This document shows, in pieces, positions 28,469 through 37,816 of a stretch of DNA of 64,000 nucleotides. Within the stretch, counting starts at the first letter, position 1; every line of letters begins with the position of its first letter. The DNA comes from Marinomonas profundi (GTDB taxonomy: Bacteria > Pseudomonadota > Gammaproteobacteria > Pseudomonadales > Marinomonadaceae). Below the pieces are notes generated by a model, which was not told the DNA's origin, ran no database searches, and saw only the letters and a list, made by a program, of their open reading frames with translations. The DNA lies in contig NZ_CP073013.1 in NCBI RefSeq assembly GCF_020694005.1, positions 3,110,578 through 3,174,577 on the forward strand. The letters are read 5' to 3'. The translations under genes were made by a program, and so were the position numbers.

Positions 28469-29776
28469 ATGAAGAATACTTTTCTGCGTGTGTTTTTGGT
28501 GGTTCTGCTGTCCAATATTGTGGTGGTGAGTATTGGCTTAGGGACGGTCCAGCTAATTCAAAAGCGTAACCAAGTGTCCGCAGACCTATTGGGTGATGTT
28601 GGTGTGCAGTTGGTTGCAGGTTACGAAAAGTTTGGCATCGTTTCTTTGCAAGAAGAAACTGAAAAAGCAGAAAAGCGTTTATCGGGTACGATTTATTTGT
28701 ACCAAGAGAATGGTCGGCCCTTGCTCAAGCCCTTACCGCGCAATTTCAGAGAGCAGAATACGCCTAGTGTTACGAGTCGGCCTGCGGCGGATTTTTTGCA
28801 CAGTCAATTTATTCAAGTGATTGGAGGGAATAATGTTCAGTATTTGCTGATATTTAAACCCAATCCTGAGATGAATTCCCTTGCTCCTGAGGCGGTTGTT
28901 GGTTTTTCATTGCTGGGTTTGCTGGTTTCCAGTGGAGTGTTGGCTTATTGGTTGTTGGGGCCTTTGCTTAAGCTGCAGCGTGTGGCGCGTTCTTTTGGTC
29001 AGGGCGACATGACGGCGCGGGTGGAAAATAAGCTGGCTCGACGAAGTGATGCGGTTGGTAAGTTGGCTCGTGAGTTTAATGAAATGGCGGTTCGGATAGA
29101 AACTTTGCTGTCTTCTAAAGAGCGACTCATGCGAGACGTGTCTCATGAGTTAAGGACGCCCTTGGCAAGGATTGAAGTGGCATTGACTATCGCGGAAGAT
29201 AAATATGCAATGGAGGCTCAAAAGGGCTACTTGTATCGTATACGCACTGAGTTGCATGAGCTTGATGAATTGATTGGGCAGGTGTTAACCCTGAGTCGAT
29301 TAGAGGCGGCTTCGCTTATAAAAGAAGAAATGGACCTTCAGGAGTGGTTAAGTGAGATTGTCGCGGATGTGAGTTTTGAGAGTCAGCTTAAGGGTATTTC
29401 GGTGACTAAAATTGGTCGTGTTCCGAAAACCATTTTGGGTGATCCTCTTCAGTTGCGCCATGCTATCGAGAATGTACTGCGCAATGCTTGTTTTTATGCG
29501 GGATGTGGCGGTGTGATAGAGGTTGAGACGCAAGAAAAAGCCGGCACGGCTTTTATCTATGTGCGAGATAATGGCCCGGGTGTTTCAGGTGATAAGTTAG
29601 AGAAAATATTCCATGCTTTTTATCGCTCTTCTGAGGCGAGAGAGGCAAATAGTGGCGGTTTTGGTGTTGGACTTACTATTTCTCAGCGTATCATTCGTGC
29701 GCATAAAGGACAGATAACCGCGCGAAACCGTGAGGAAGGTGGTTTGGAGGTTTGTTTTCAGCTGCCTGTCGTTTGA
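28469..29776 (+). CDS. Sensor histidine kinase, CpxA-like
   Basis: A 435-residue inner-membrane kinase, cognate to the regulator before it. Membrane segments lie at about 6-28 and 140-163 with a periplasmic sensor of about 110 residues between, then a HAMP linker (LLKLQRVARSFGQGDMTARV), HisKA with the phosphorylated His226 in SHELRTPLARI, and HATPase_c with the N box ENVLRNACFYA, RDNGPGV and GFGVGLTIS. The family layout equals CpxA; the periplasmic part is poorly conserved, so the signal is not known. No terminator is obvious before the rnpB promoter. Confidence 0.9.
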   Translation: MKNTFLRVFLVVLLSNIVVVSIGLGTVQLIQKRNQVSADLLGDVGVQLVAGYEKFGIVSLQEETEKAEKRLSGTIYLYQENGRPLLKPLPRNFREQNTPSVTSRPAADFLHSQFIQVIGGNNVQYLLIFKPNPEMNSLAPEAVVGFSLLGLLVSSGVLAYWLLGPLLKLQRVARSFGQGDMTARVENKLARRSDAVGKLAREFNEMAVRIETLLSSKERLMRDVSHELRTPLARIEVALTIAEDKYAMEAQKGYLYRIRTELHELDELIGQVLTLSRLEAASLIKEEMDLQEWLSEIVADVSFESQLKGISVTKIGRVPKTILGDPLQLRHAIENVLRNACFYAGCGGVIEVETQEKAGTAFIYVRDNGPGVSGDKLEKIFHAFYRSSEAREANSGGFGVGLTISQRIIRAHKGQITARNREEGGLEVCFQLPVV

Positions 29777-29824
29777 TTTTTGTTTTTCAGTGGTTGGCAA
29801 AAGTGACGCCTTTTCAAAAAGCGC

Positions 29825-29853
29825 TTGTTATTGTCTCTATAGGTAAGTAATAT
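29825..29853 (+). promoter_or_regulatory. Sigma-70 promoter of rnpB
   Basis: TTGTTA (29825-29830) and TAATAT (29848-29853) are spaced by 17 bases, and the RNA 5' end at 29861 lies eight bases after the -10 box. The GC-rich GCGCC between them is typical of stable-RNA discriminators. Confidence 0.75.
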
Positions 29854-29860
29854 GCGCCTC

Positions 29861-30207
29861 GCAAGTTGGCTAGGCAGTCGCCGCTCAATTTATTGGGGGG
29901 AGGAAAGTCCGGGCTTCGCAGGGTAAAGTGCCAGGTAACGCCTGGGGGGCGTGAGCCTACGGAAAGTGCAGCAGAAAATACACCGCCTAAGCAGTTTACT
30001 GCCGGTAAGGTTGAAATGGTGCGGTAAGAGCGCACCGCGCGACTGGTAACAGTTCGTGGCTAGGTAAACCCCACTTGAAGCAAGACCAAATAGGAACTCT
30101 TTGGCGTGACCCGCGCTGAGTTCGGGTAGGTTGCTAGAGACGTGCAGTGATGTACGTATTAGATGAATGACTGTCCACGACAGAACCCGGCTTATCGGCC
30201 AACTTGC
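29861..30207 (+). ncRNA. rnpB: RNase P RNA component (type A)
   Basis: A 347-base RNA, the catalytic part of the enzyme that trims tRNA 5' ends. The ends pair: GCAAGTTGGC at the start with GCCAACTTGC at the end (helix P1). Conserved blocks are present in order: AGTCGCCGC, GAGGAAAGTCCGGGCTTCGCAGGG, AGAAAATACACCGCC, GGTAAGGTTGAAATGGTGCGGTAAGAG, GCGCACCGCG, and the 3' ACAGAACCCGGCTTATCGG. Pseudomonas also has rnpB directly before mraZ. The rho-independent hairpin at 30353 is the nearest terminator. Confidence 0.98.
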
Positions 30208-30352
30208 TTTTTATCTCCCCTTCTATCGTTTATTTCCTTATCTTAATGGCTGATCTAGAGCGCTGAGCTTTCGCGTCCTGTTCTGTTGATGCTTCTTATT
30301 TATCCCTTTGTTTTTATAGGGTGTTTTGTCTTGTTGTTGATATCTTTCGATT

Positions 30353-30382
30353 AAAAGCCGCATTTTGAATGCGGCTTTTTTT
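30353..30382 (+). terminator. Rho-independent terminator upstream of mraZ
   Basis: AAAAGCCGCATT (30353-30364) and AATGCGGCTTTT (30368-30379) form a 12-base stem with a TTG loop and a seven-T tract. It ends transcripts coming from rnpB or the kinase. The stretch 30208-30352 holds nothing else I can name. Confidence 0.88.
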
Positions 30383-30422
30383 ATGTTTATTTTTGTATCT
30401 TTTCATCTTTACGCAATATTTT

Positions 30423-30451
30423 TTTACTATTTTAGATAAAAGGTGTTAAAT
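30423..30451 (+). promoter_or_regulatory. Candidate mraZ promoter
   Basis: TTTACT (30423-30428), a 17-base spacer and TTAAAT (30446-30451) place a start near 30458, inside the first MraZ box. Both boxes are only fair matches to sigma-70 sites. Confidence 0.4.
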
Positions 30452-30452
30452 T

Positions 30453-30478
30453 GTGGGATAAAGTGTCGATAAGTGGGA
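30453..30478 (+). promoter_or_regulatory. MraZ operator: three direct repeats with 10-base period
   Basis: GTGGGA (30453-30458), GTGTCG (30463-30468) and GTGGGA (30473-30478) recur exactly every 10 bases just before mraZ. MraZ of E. coli and other bacteria is known to bind TGGGN direct repeats spaced by five bases upstream of its own gene and to repress the cluster. Here the outer boxes are perfect and the middle one degenerate. Confidence 0.75.
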
Positions 30479-30485
30479 TATGGCA

Positions 30486-30941
30486 ATGTTTCGTGGGATT
30501 CATCAGGTTAGCGTGGATGTAAAGGGGCGTATGTCGCTCCCAGCACGCTTGCGCGATGATCTTGCTCAATACGACGATGATGGCGTAGTGGTGACCATAG
30601 ACCCTGTTTCTCGATGCTTGCTGCTTTATCCACTGTCTGAATGGGAATTGATTCAGCAAAAATTAGATAAACTGCCGACTTTTCAACCCCAAGCTAGGCG
30701 TTTACAGCGTTTGTTGGTTGGCCATGCGACGGATTTGGAAGTGGATAAAGCCGGTCGAATTTTATTACCTGCGCCGCTGCGTGAATTTGCGCGCTTAGAT
30801 AAGAAGTTAACGATTCTTGGGCAAGGCAAAAAATTAGAAATTTGGAGCCAAGAGGAGTGGGAAGCGCAGCGCGAAGACTATTTGTCCCAAGATGCGCTTG
30901 AGGACTTACAAACAGAAACCATGATGGATATTTCTTTATGA
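30486..30941 (+). CDS. mraZ: Transcriptional regulator MraZ
   Basis: A 151-residue protein with two AbrB/SpoVT-like halves, first gene of the division and cell wall cluster, which it represses by binding repeats in front of itself. MFRGIHQVSVDVKGRMSLPAR and the second-half DKAGRILLPAPLREFA show the doubled DxxGRxxxP motif. The ATG at 30486 gives the family start MFRG; an in-frame ATG six bases earlier is possible. The stop overlaps the rsmH start by four bases. Confidence 0.96.
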   Translation: MFRGIHQVSVDVKGRMSLPARLRDDLAQYDDDGVVVTIDPVSRCLLLYPLSEWELIQQKLDKLPTFQPQARRLQRLLVGHATDLEVDKAGRILLPAPLREFARLDKKLTILGQGKKLEIWSQEEWEAQREDYLSQDALEDLQTETMMDISL

Positions 30942-31876
30942 CCAAAACGATGGCAGAACACATAAGCGTAATGCTCAATGAGTCCGTCGATATGTTAGTA
31001 ACCGACACTAATGGCTTTTACATTGATGGTACTTTTGGCCGTGGTGGGCATACTCGTTTGGTTTTGGATCGGTTGGAAAAAGGCCGTTTACTAGGATTTG
31101 ATAAAGACCCCGTTGCAATTGGTTACGGCAAGACGTTAGAGCAAGAAGATTCGAGGTTTTCGATTGTTCAGGACAGTTTTGCCGCCATGGCTGAACACAT
31201 CAATACCGTATTTGGTGTCGACAGAGTCGATGGCGTGATGATGGATTTGGGCGTGTCATCCCCTCAAATTGATGATGCAGAGCGCGGCTTTAGCTTTATG
31301 AATGACGGTCCGCTTGATATGCGGATGAATCCTGATAAAGGCATCAGTGCTGCCCAATGGATTGCGTCTGTTCGTGAAAAAGACATGGCAGATGTCATGT
31401 ATCAATATGGTGAAGAGCGGTTTTCTCGTCGCATTGCGAAGGCTATTTGTGAATATCGCTCGCATACGCCAATTTTGACCACGCTTCAACTTGCAAAAAT
31501 CATTACTGAGGCGAACCCCGCTTGGGAAAAAGGTAAAAACCCCGCTACACGAGCATTTCAGGGTATCCGGATTTATATCAATAATGAGCTAGGGGACTTG
31601 GAAGTGGGTCTTGACGCTGCTGCGCAAGCTCTCAAAGTAGGTGGTCGCTTAGTGGTTATCAGCTTCCACTCGCTGGAAGATCGAATTGTAAAACGCTTTA
31701 TGAAATTAAAGGCGAAAGGTCCTGAATTGCCGAGACATTTGCCTATTCAAAACGCCCATCTTGATATCAAGTTTAAAACAGTGGGCAAAGCGATTAAGCC
31801 GTCTCAATCCGAAGTAAGTGAGAATGTACGATCACGCAGTGCGGTATTGCGGGTTTTGGAGCGGGTTAGTGATTAA
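30938..31876 (+). CDS. rsmH: 16S rRNA m4C1402 methyltransferase
   Basis: A 312-residue S-adenosylmethionine-dependent enzyme that methylates N4 of C1402 in 16S rRNA. IDGTFGRGGHTRLVL is the cofactor loop, GVMMDLGVSSPQIDD the catalytic region, and VISFHSLEDRIVKRF the conserved late block. ATGA overlaps the mraZ stop, and ftsL starts inside its last codons. Confidence 0.97.
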   Translation: MTKTMAEHISVMLNESVDMLVTDTNGFYIDGTFGRGGHTRLVLDRLEKGRLLGFDKDPVAIGYGKTLEQEDSRFSIVQDSFAAMAEHINTVFGVDRVDGVMMDLGVSSPQIDDAERGFSFMNDGPLDMRMNPDKGISAAQWIASVREKDMADVMYQYGEERFSRRIAKAICEYRSHTPILTTLQLAKIITEANPAWEKGKNPATRAFQGIRIYINNELGDLEVGLDAAAQALKVGGRLVVISFHSLEDRIVKRFMKLKAKGPELPRHLPIQNAHLDIKFKTVGKAIKPSQSEVSENVRSRSAVLRVLERVSD

Positions 31877-32147
31877 GTCGCGCTTTCTGCCGCTGATATT
31901 TTTGGTTGGCATTTTGCTGTTAACCATAGTGTCGGTGGCGGTGGTGATTCAGGTTTATGACTTTAGGAAAAGCTTTTCTTACCTGCAGGCACTAAAGCAG
32001 GATGAAGTGGATTATGAGGTGAAGTGGGGGCAGTTGCTGCTTGAGCAAAGTGCACTTACCCAGCCGAGTCGCTTGGAGCAGGCGGCTATTAAAAATTTAA
32101 ATATGCATGCACCGTCTCAGGATGAATTGATAATAGTGAAACCATGA
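31869..32147 (+). CDS. ftsL: Cell division protein FtsL
   Basis: A 92-residue bitopic protein of the FtsQLB complex. A short cytoplasmic tail precedes the membrane segment at about 5-27 (FLPLIFLVGILLLTIVSVAVV), then a periplasmic coiled coil with heptad-like leucines. The GTG at 31869 is chosen: GGAG lies eight bases upstream, and it gives the family length; an in-frame ATG at 31818 would add 17 residues encoded inside rsmH. It overlaps rsmH by eight bases and ftsI by four. Confidence 0.9.
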   Translation: MIKSRFLPLIFLVGILLLTIVSVAVVIQVYDFRKSFSYLQALKQDEVDYEVKWGQLLLEQSALTQPSRLEQAAIKNLNMHAPSQDELIIVKP

Positions 32148-33907
32148 ATATTGAAAATAGTGTTCACATACCAGGAAAATGGCGCTTTAGATTTGTATAC
32201 GGCATTGCCTTATTGCTGTTCCTTGTTGCGGGCGGACGACTCTTCTATTTGACGGTGGTTGATAAGGCCTTTTTGCAAAATCAAGGCGAGATTCGAGCCG
32301 TCAGAACCGAAGTTATTCCAGCGACACGAGGCATGATTCTAGACCGTCGAGGCGAACCTTTGGCGGTTAGTACGCCGACTTGGACCATTATTGCCAACCC
32401 TAAAGCATTGTGGAAACTCTCCAGTGATCCTTTGTTGGGTATTGGCCCTGAAGTCGAGATTGCACGCCTTGCTAGCGTGATGGGCGTGGGACGAACTTGG
32501 TTGCAAGAGCGCTTCGAAGCCAACAAAAATCGCTCTTTCATGTATTTAAGGCGTCAAATACCACCTCATGAAGCCGATGCTATTATGGCCGCGAATGTGG
32601 TTGGTGTGAGTAAAACCAAAGAATATAAACGCTTTTACCCTGCTGGCGAAGTCGCTTCTCATGTGGTTGGTTTTACCAATATAGATGACAAAGGCCAAGA
32701 GGGGATTGAGCTTGCTTATGATAAAGCTTTGGTAGGGCAGCCTGGCCGCAGAAGTTATGTGAAAGATCTTTCTGGCAATATTATCCGCGGCATTGGTGTC
32801 GAAGAGACTGAGCGTGTGGGTGAAAATATTGAGTTAAGTATTGACCTCAGGTTGCAGTATCTAGCGTATCGAGAGCTAAAAGCGGCGGTTACCGAGCATC
32901 GTGCGACATCGGCTTCTGCGGTGATTTTGGATGTGAAAACGGGGGAGATTTTAGCGATGGTGAATCAGCCATCTTACAACCCTAATGATCGCTCTCAACT
33001 AGATTATGAACAATTGCGCAATCGTGCGGTGATTGATTTATTTGAACCTGGTTCAACAATGAAGCCCTTTACGATTTCAGCTGCGCTCATGTCAGGGCAG
33101 TATTCCACCGAGGCAAGGATTAATACGGCGCCTGGGTATTTGCGCTTTGGGCGTTTTACGATACGTGATGCCGCTAATTACGGTGTGATAGATTTTGAAA
33201 AACTGTTGATTAAATCAAGTAACGTTGGTGCTTCTAAGGTTGCGCTATCATTGCCTCAGGATGCAATTTGGAATATGGATTATGAACTGGGGATTGGTTC
33301 TCCCGTTGGTATTGGTTTTCCAGGCGAAGCTTCCGGCGTCTTGCCTTCTCATCCTAAATGGCACCCATCAGAAATTGCGACTTTGTCGTACGGGTATGGT
33401 TTGTCTGTGTCTACTCTGCAGCTCGCTCAAGCCTATATGGCGTTAGCGAATGGCGGTTACCGAGTTCCTGTTACTATTTTTAAGCAAGATGTTGCCGCAG
33501 AAGGGAAGCAAGTTATTCCGCATAAAATTGCAAAAGATGTGGTGAAAATGATGGAAGGTGTGGTGCAGCGTGGTTCGGGTAAAGCGGCACAAATTCCAGG
33601 TTATCGGGTAGCGGGAAAAACCGGTACAGTACATAAAGTCGGTGCAAAAGGGTATGAATACGATCAGTACATTGCGTTATTCGCTGGCGTTGCACCAGCA
33701 TCTAACCCTAGATTGGCGATGGTGGTGATGATCAACGACCCTAAAGGTCGAGAGTATTATGGCGGTGAAGTGGCTGCGCCTGTTTTTTCTCGAGTGATGG
33801 AGGGGGCGTTAACCACATTGAATATTTACCCTGATTTACCAGAAGGGCTCAGAGAAGTGCGCTTACAGCCTAAAAAAGCGCCTTATCAAGTGGTGCAAGG
33901 TGGTTAA
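32144..33907 (+). CDS. ftsI: Septal peptidoglycan transpeptidase FtsI (PBP3)
   Basis: A 587-residue class B penicillin-binding protein that cross-links septal peptidoglycan, acting with FtsW. One N-terminal membrane segment (about 17-38), a pedestal domain with RGMILDRRGEPLAVS, then the transpeptidase domain with active-site Ser304 in STMK, SSN at 358-360 and KTGT at 492-495. Its stop directly abuts the murE start codon. Confidence 0.97.
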   Translation: MNIENSVHIPGKWRFRFVYGIALLLFLVAGGRLFYLTVVDKAFLQNQGEIRAVRTEVIPATRGMILDRRGEPLAVSTPTWTIIANPKALWKLSSDPLLGIGPEVEIARLASVMGVGRTWLQERFEANKNRSFMYLRRQIPPHEADAIMAANVVGVSKTKEYKRFYPAGEVASHVVGFTNIDDKGQEGIELAYDKALVGQPGRRSYVKDLSGNIIRGIGVEETERVGENIELSIDLRLQYLAYRELKAAVTEHRATSASAVILDVKTGEILAMVNQPSYNPNDRSQLDYEQLRNRAVIDLFEPGSTMKPFTISAALMSGQYSTEARINTAPGYLRFGRFTIRDAANYGVIDFEKLLIKSSNVGASKVALSLPQDAIWNMDYELGIGSPVGIGFPGEASGVLPSHPKWHPSEIATLSYGYGLSVSTLQLAQAYMALANGGYRVPVTIFKQDVAAEGKQVIPHKIAKDVVKMMEGVVQRGSGKAAQIPGYRVAGKTGTVHKVGAKGYEYDQYIALFAGVAPASNPRLAMVVMINDPKGREYYGGEVAAPVFSRVMEGALTTLNIYPDLPEGLREVRLQPKKAPYQVVQGG

Positions 33908-35374
33908 ATGAGTCAACTGTCGCACATTCAACTCCTTAATTTAGCGGGATATCCTTCAAAAGATATCCCGCATTCTGCTGTTTATAGCCATCTCGAAACA
34001 GACAGTCGAGCGGTGGACGGCGAGAGTGTTTTTTTTGCTTTGCCTGGAGTGGCTTCAAACGGCTGGGATTATTTGGATGATGTGGTTGCATTGGGCTGTA
34101 ACGTGGCCGTTGTTCCTGCGGGACTGAACTTGCAACATGATGGCATTGAGCTTATTTCGGTGGCTGATCCTGCTAAGCTGTTAGTGGCCTGTTTGCATGG
34201 TTTCTTTGGGCATATGCCAGCGCAAATTGTCGCGGTGACTGGCACTAATGGAAAATCTTCTATTTGTTTTTATATTGCTCAGCTGGCAAAGCACATGGGC
34301 TTAAACAGTGGTCTGGTCGGGACTTTTGGTGTTGGGCCTTTAGATGATTTAGTGGATGCGAAGCAAACAACGCCAGATCTTTTGTCACTGCATCTTACCT
34401 TGATGGATATGGCACAAAAGGGCGTTGATCTAGTGGCTTTTGAGGCGTCTTCTCATGCACTTGACCAAGGTCGTATTGAAGGGGTGCCTTTTCAAACGGC
34501 GGTGTTTTCTAACCTTTCCCGAGATCATCTTGATTACCATGGCGATATGAACGCCTATGCGTTGGCAAAACAACGTCTATTTGCTTTTCCTTCTGTGTCG
34601 CATTCAATATTTTGTTTGGATGATGATTACGCTGATTTTATGGCGAAAGGGACGGTCGGTTCGAGTTGCCATTACTATAGTGAGCAAAATTCACAAGCCG
34701 ATTTCTATGTGAAGGATTTGTCTCTGGCGTCTAGTGGATGCCGATTTGTTTTGTGTCATCCCGAAGGTGAGCATTCGGTGTTTTTGCCTTTGTTGGGGCG
34801 TTTCAATATACAAAACGCCTTGGCTGCCTTGGCGAGTCTTTGGCACAGTGTGGGCGATAAGAATAAATTAATGGCTGGGTTGCCAGTCTTACATGGTGCA
34901 CCTGGCCGAATGGATAAGGTTCAATTGTCAAATGCGCCTCTTGTGGTGGTGGATTATGCTCACACGCCCGATGCGTTAGCGGTGGCGTTGCAGGCATTGA
35001 AAGCGCATTCGAGTGGTCGGCTGATTTGTGTGTTTGGGTGTGGCGGCGATAGAGATAGGGGTAAACGCCCCTTGATGATGGCGGCGGCACTGCAAAACGC
35101 TGATCGTGTTTGGTTGACGTCTGATAATCCTCGTACCGAATCGATCGAGCAAATATTTGCCGATACTCTGGCGCAAACGGGCGATGATGAAGCCTTTCAC
35201 TTCGAGTCTGATCGTCGAGCCGCTATTCAGCAAGCGATTATGTCCGCTGGCCTCCATGATGTCGTTCTTATTGCGGGCAAAGGGCACGAGTCTTATCAGG
35301 ATATTCAAGGTGTTAAGCATCATTTTGATGATAAAGAAGAGGCACGGAAGGTGCTAGAAGCTTATGTTAATTAA
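33908..35374 (+). CDS. murE: UDP-MurNAc-tripeptide synthetase (meso-DAP adding)
   Basis: A 488-residue cytoplasmic Mur ligase that adds the third peptide residue. GTNGKSS is the ATP loop, and DNPR at 406-409 is the signature for selecting meso-diaminopimelate rather than lysine. The GKGHE block is near the end. No base separates it from ftsI, and murF begins 11 bases before its end. Confidence 0.97.
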   Translation: MSQLSHIQLLNLAGYPSKDIPHSAVYSHLETDSRAVDGESVFFALPGVASNGWDYLDDVVALGCNVAVVPAGLNLQHDGIELISVADPAKLLVACLHGFFGHMPAQIVAVTGTNGKSSICFYIAQLAKHMGLNSGLVGTFGVGPLDDLVDAKQTTPDLLSLHLTLMDMAQKGVDLVAFEASSHALDQGRIEGVPFQTAVFSNLSRDHLDYHGDMNAYALAKQRLFAFPSVSHSIFCLDDDYADFMAKGTVGSSCHYYSEQNSQADFYVKDLSLASSGCRFVLCHPEGEHSVFLPLLGRFNIQNALAALASLWHSVGDKNKLMAGLPVLHGAPGRMDKVQLSNAPLVVVDYAHTPDALAVALQALKAHSSGRLICVFGCGGDRDRGKRPLMMAAALQNADRVWLTSDNPRTESIEQIFADTLAQTGDDEAFHFESDRRAAIQQAIMSAGLHDVVLIAGKGHESYQDIQGVKHHFDDKEEARKVLEAYVN

Positions 35375-36710
35375 TCTTACTCTTTCCGCTATTGCACAAG
35401 CTTGTGATGGCGAGCTTATCGGTCAGGACTGTGTAGTAAGTGCTGTGGTGACCGATACGAGAAAAATCTCCTTAGGCTGTATGTTTGTTGCTTTGAAGGG
35501 TGAACGCTTCGATGGGCATGACTATATAGAGCAAGCGATTCAAAACGGGGCCGCCGCGGTTGTTTCTGACCGATCGATTGAGGTCGATCATTATGTCAAG
35601 GTGGCTGATACCACATTAGCCTATGGCGCGATTGCTCGTTTGGTCCGAGATGCTTTTAAAGGATCTGTTGTCTGTATTACGGGCAGCAATGGTAAAACAA
35701 CCGTAAAGGATTGGCTCGCTCAGTCCCTTTTCGAGAAAAATGTGTTAAAAACACGCGCCAATTTGAACAATCAGGTAGGGGTGCCGCAAACCTTGCTTGA
35801 ATTGGACGTAAATCATGATATTGCGGTGATTGAAGCGGGGACCAGTTTTTCAGGTGAAATCCCGTTGTTGGCAAAGATAGCCTTCCCTGATGTCGTCATA
35901 TTAACGAATGCCAGCGGCAGTCATTTTGAAGGTTTGGGAAGTCTTGAAGGCATTGCGAAAGAAAAAGGGGCATTGGTTTCTGGGGCTGCACCCAATGCAA
36001 ACGTGATTCTTAATGCAGACGATACCTTTTTTGATTACTGGTGTGGTCTGGCGGGAAAGCGAACGCTGTGCTCTTTTGGCTTTACCGAACTGGCTGATCT
36101 TTATGCTTCGGATCTTGAATTAGGCGCTGAATCCAGTAAGGCGGTATTTCATTATCGAGGCGTGGCGTTACCGGTTTTTATTGCCGGGGCGGGGCGGCAC
36201 CAAATTGCGAATGGCATGGCGGTGGTTTTGGCCATGTTAGTGATCGGGATTGATTTTAAACAGGCGGTCGATGCATTGGCTACCCCTGTAAAAGTGGCGG
36301 GCAGGCTGGAACGGCTTACGACAAAAAGTGGCGCGTTATTAATTAATGATTGTTACAATGCCAGCCCATCTTCGGTGAAGGCCGCGATTGATGTGCTTGT
36401 TATGCAACCTGCAGATGAATCTTGGTTGATCTTGGGGGCGTTGGGGGAATTAGGCGCTCAACAAGACGAAATACATCATGACTTAGGCGTCTACGCTAAA
36501 GACAAGGGTGTCTCGTGTCTGATTTGTGTTGGTGCTGTTGCGGGCATTGCTGGTATGGCTTTTCGAAATAAAGGCGGCAATGCCATATTGTGTCATACAC
36601 ATGAAGAAGCGGCGGCGATAGTACGTCCGCTAGGAAAAAATCACGCCATTTTAGTCAAGGGGTCTCGCTCGGCTAAAATGGAAAATGTTATAGATGCATT
36701 AACTAATTAG
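35364..36710 (+). CDS. murF: UDP-MurNAc-pentapeptide synthetase
   Basis: A 448-residue Mur ligase that adds D-Ala-D-Ala to UDP-MurNAc-tripeptide. The ATP loop is ITGSNGKTTVKDWLA, followed by TRANLNNQVGVP, which is characteristic of MurF, and LINDCYNASPSS. It overlaps murE by 11 bases, implying coupled translation. Confidence 0.97.
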   Translation: MLINLTLSAIAQACDGELIGQDCVVSAVVTDTRKISLGCMFVALKGERFDGHDYIEQAIQNGAAAVVSDRSIEVDHYVKVADTTLAYGAIARLVRDAFKGSVVCITGSNGKTTVKDWLAQSLFEKNVLKTRANLNNQVGVPQTLLELDVNHDIAVIEAGTSFSGEIPLLAKIAFPDVVILTNASGSHFEGLGSLEGIAKEKGALVSGAAPNANVILNADDTFFDYWCGLAGKRTLCSFGFTELADLYASDLELGAESSKAVFHYRGVALPVFIAGAGRHQIANGMAVVLAMLVIGIDFKQAVDALATPVKVAGRLERLTTKSGALLINDCYNASPSSVKAAIDVLVMQPADESWLILGALGELGAQQDEIHHDLGVYAKDKGVSCLICVGAVAGIAGMAFRNKGGNAILCHTHEEAAAIVRPLGKNHAILVKGSRSAKMENVIDALTN

Positions 36711-36724
36711 GATAATCCTGACCA

Positions 36725-37807
36725 ATGTTACTCCTGCTAACTGCATATTTAAGTAAGTATTATACTTTTTTCACGGTGTTCAATTATTTGTCTCTCCGCG
36801 CCATTTTGGGCGTTCTTACCGCATTGGCTATCTCGTTATTGATAGGCAACAAGGTGATCACCTTGTTGCAGCGTTTACAGATCGGTCAAGCGGTTCGTAG
36901 TGATGGCCCGCAGACGCATTTAGCAAAAGCAGGCACGCCAACCATGGGTGGTGCGCTGATTATTTTTTCGATTACCGTTAGTACCTTACTATGGGGCGAT
37001 TTGCGCAACGAGTATGTTTGGCTTGTGCTATTGGTTATGTTGGCGTTTGGTGTCGTCGGTTGGGTCGATGATTACCGAAAAGTGGTTGAGAAAAACTCAC
37101 GGGGATTACCGAGTCGCTGGAAGTATTTTTGGCAAAGTGTGTTTGGTTTGGCAGCGGCATTTTATTTGTATTACACCGCCAGTACGCCAGCGGAAACGGC
37201 GTTGATTGTGCCTTTGTTTAAAGAGGTTGCGATTCCTTTGGGGGTGTTTTTTATCGTGCTGACTTATTTTGTCATTGTCGGTACGAGTAATGCGGTGAAT
37301 TTGACCGATGGCTTGGACGGTTTGGCTATTTTGCCGACCGTGTTGGTGGGTGGTGCGTTGGGTGTGTTTGCTTATTTAACGGGTAATGTTCGTTTTGCCG
37401 ATTATTTGCTTATCCCTTACGTACATGGCTCCGGCGAGTTGCTGGTGTTTTGTGCCGCATTGGCTGGGGCGGGGTTGGGCTTTTTATGGTTTAACACTTA
37501 TCCAGCGCAAATATTCATGGGCGATGTGGGTTCTCTGGCGTTGGGCGCGGCACTCGGCACCATTGCGGTTATTGTTCGCCAAGAATTAGTTTTGTTTATC
37601 ATGGGCGGCGTTTTTGTGATGGAAACGGTGTCGGTTATTTTACAAGTTGCGTCCTATAAGTTAACCAAGCGCAGAATTTTTAGAATGGCACCGATTCACC
37701 ATCATTTTGAGTTAAAGGGGTGGGCCGAGCCGAAAGTGATTGTGCGTTTTTGGATTATTACGGTTTGTCTTGTCTTAGTGGGTTTTGCCACCTTAAAAGT
37801 ACGTTAG
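36725..37807 (+). CDS. mraY: Phospho-MurNAc-pentapeptide translocase
   Basis: A 360-residue integral membrane enzyme with about ten membrane segments that moves phospho-MurNAc-pentapeptide onto undecaprenyl phosphate, giving lipid I. GTPTMGG, the DDYRK motif ([10 protein letters not shown]), [21 protein letters not shown] and the APIHHHFE block are all present. Confidence 0.98.
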   Translation: MLLLLTAYLSKYYTFFTVFNYLSLRAILGVLTALAISLLIGNKVITLLQRLQIGQAVRSDGPQTHLAKAGTPTMGGALIIFSITVSTLLWGDLRNEYVWLVLLVMLAFGVVGWVDDYRKVVEKNSRGLPSRWKYFWQSVFGLAAAFYLYYTASTPAETALIVPLFKEVAIPLGVFFIVLTYFVIVGTSNAVNLTDGLDGLAILPTVLVGGALGVFAYLTGNVRFADYLLIPYVHGSGELLVFCAALAGAGLGFLWFNTYPAQIFMGDVGSLALGAALGTIAVIVRQELVLFIMGGVFVMETVSVILQVASYKLTKRRIFRMAPIHHHFELKGWAEPKVIVRFWIITVCLVLVGFATLKVR

Positions 37808-37816
37808 GAGTTTTGC

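Noticed and set aside
29814-30035. 73-residue frame on the minus strand
   Set aside because: Antisense to the 5' half of RNase P RNA, whose conserved structure explains the sequence.
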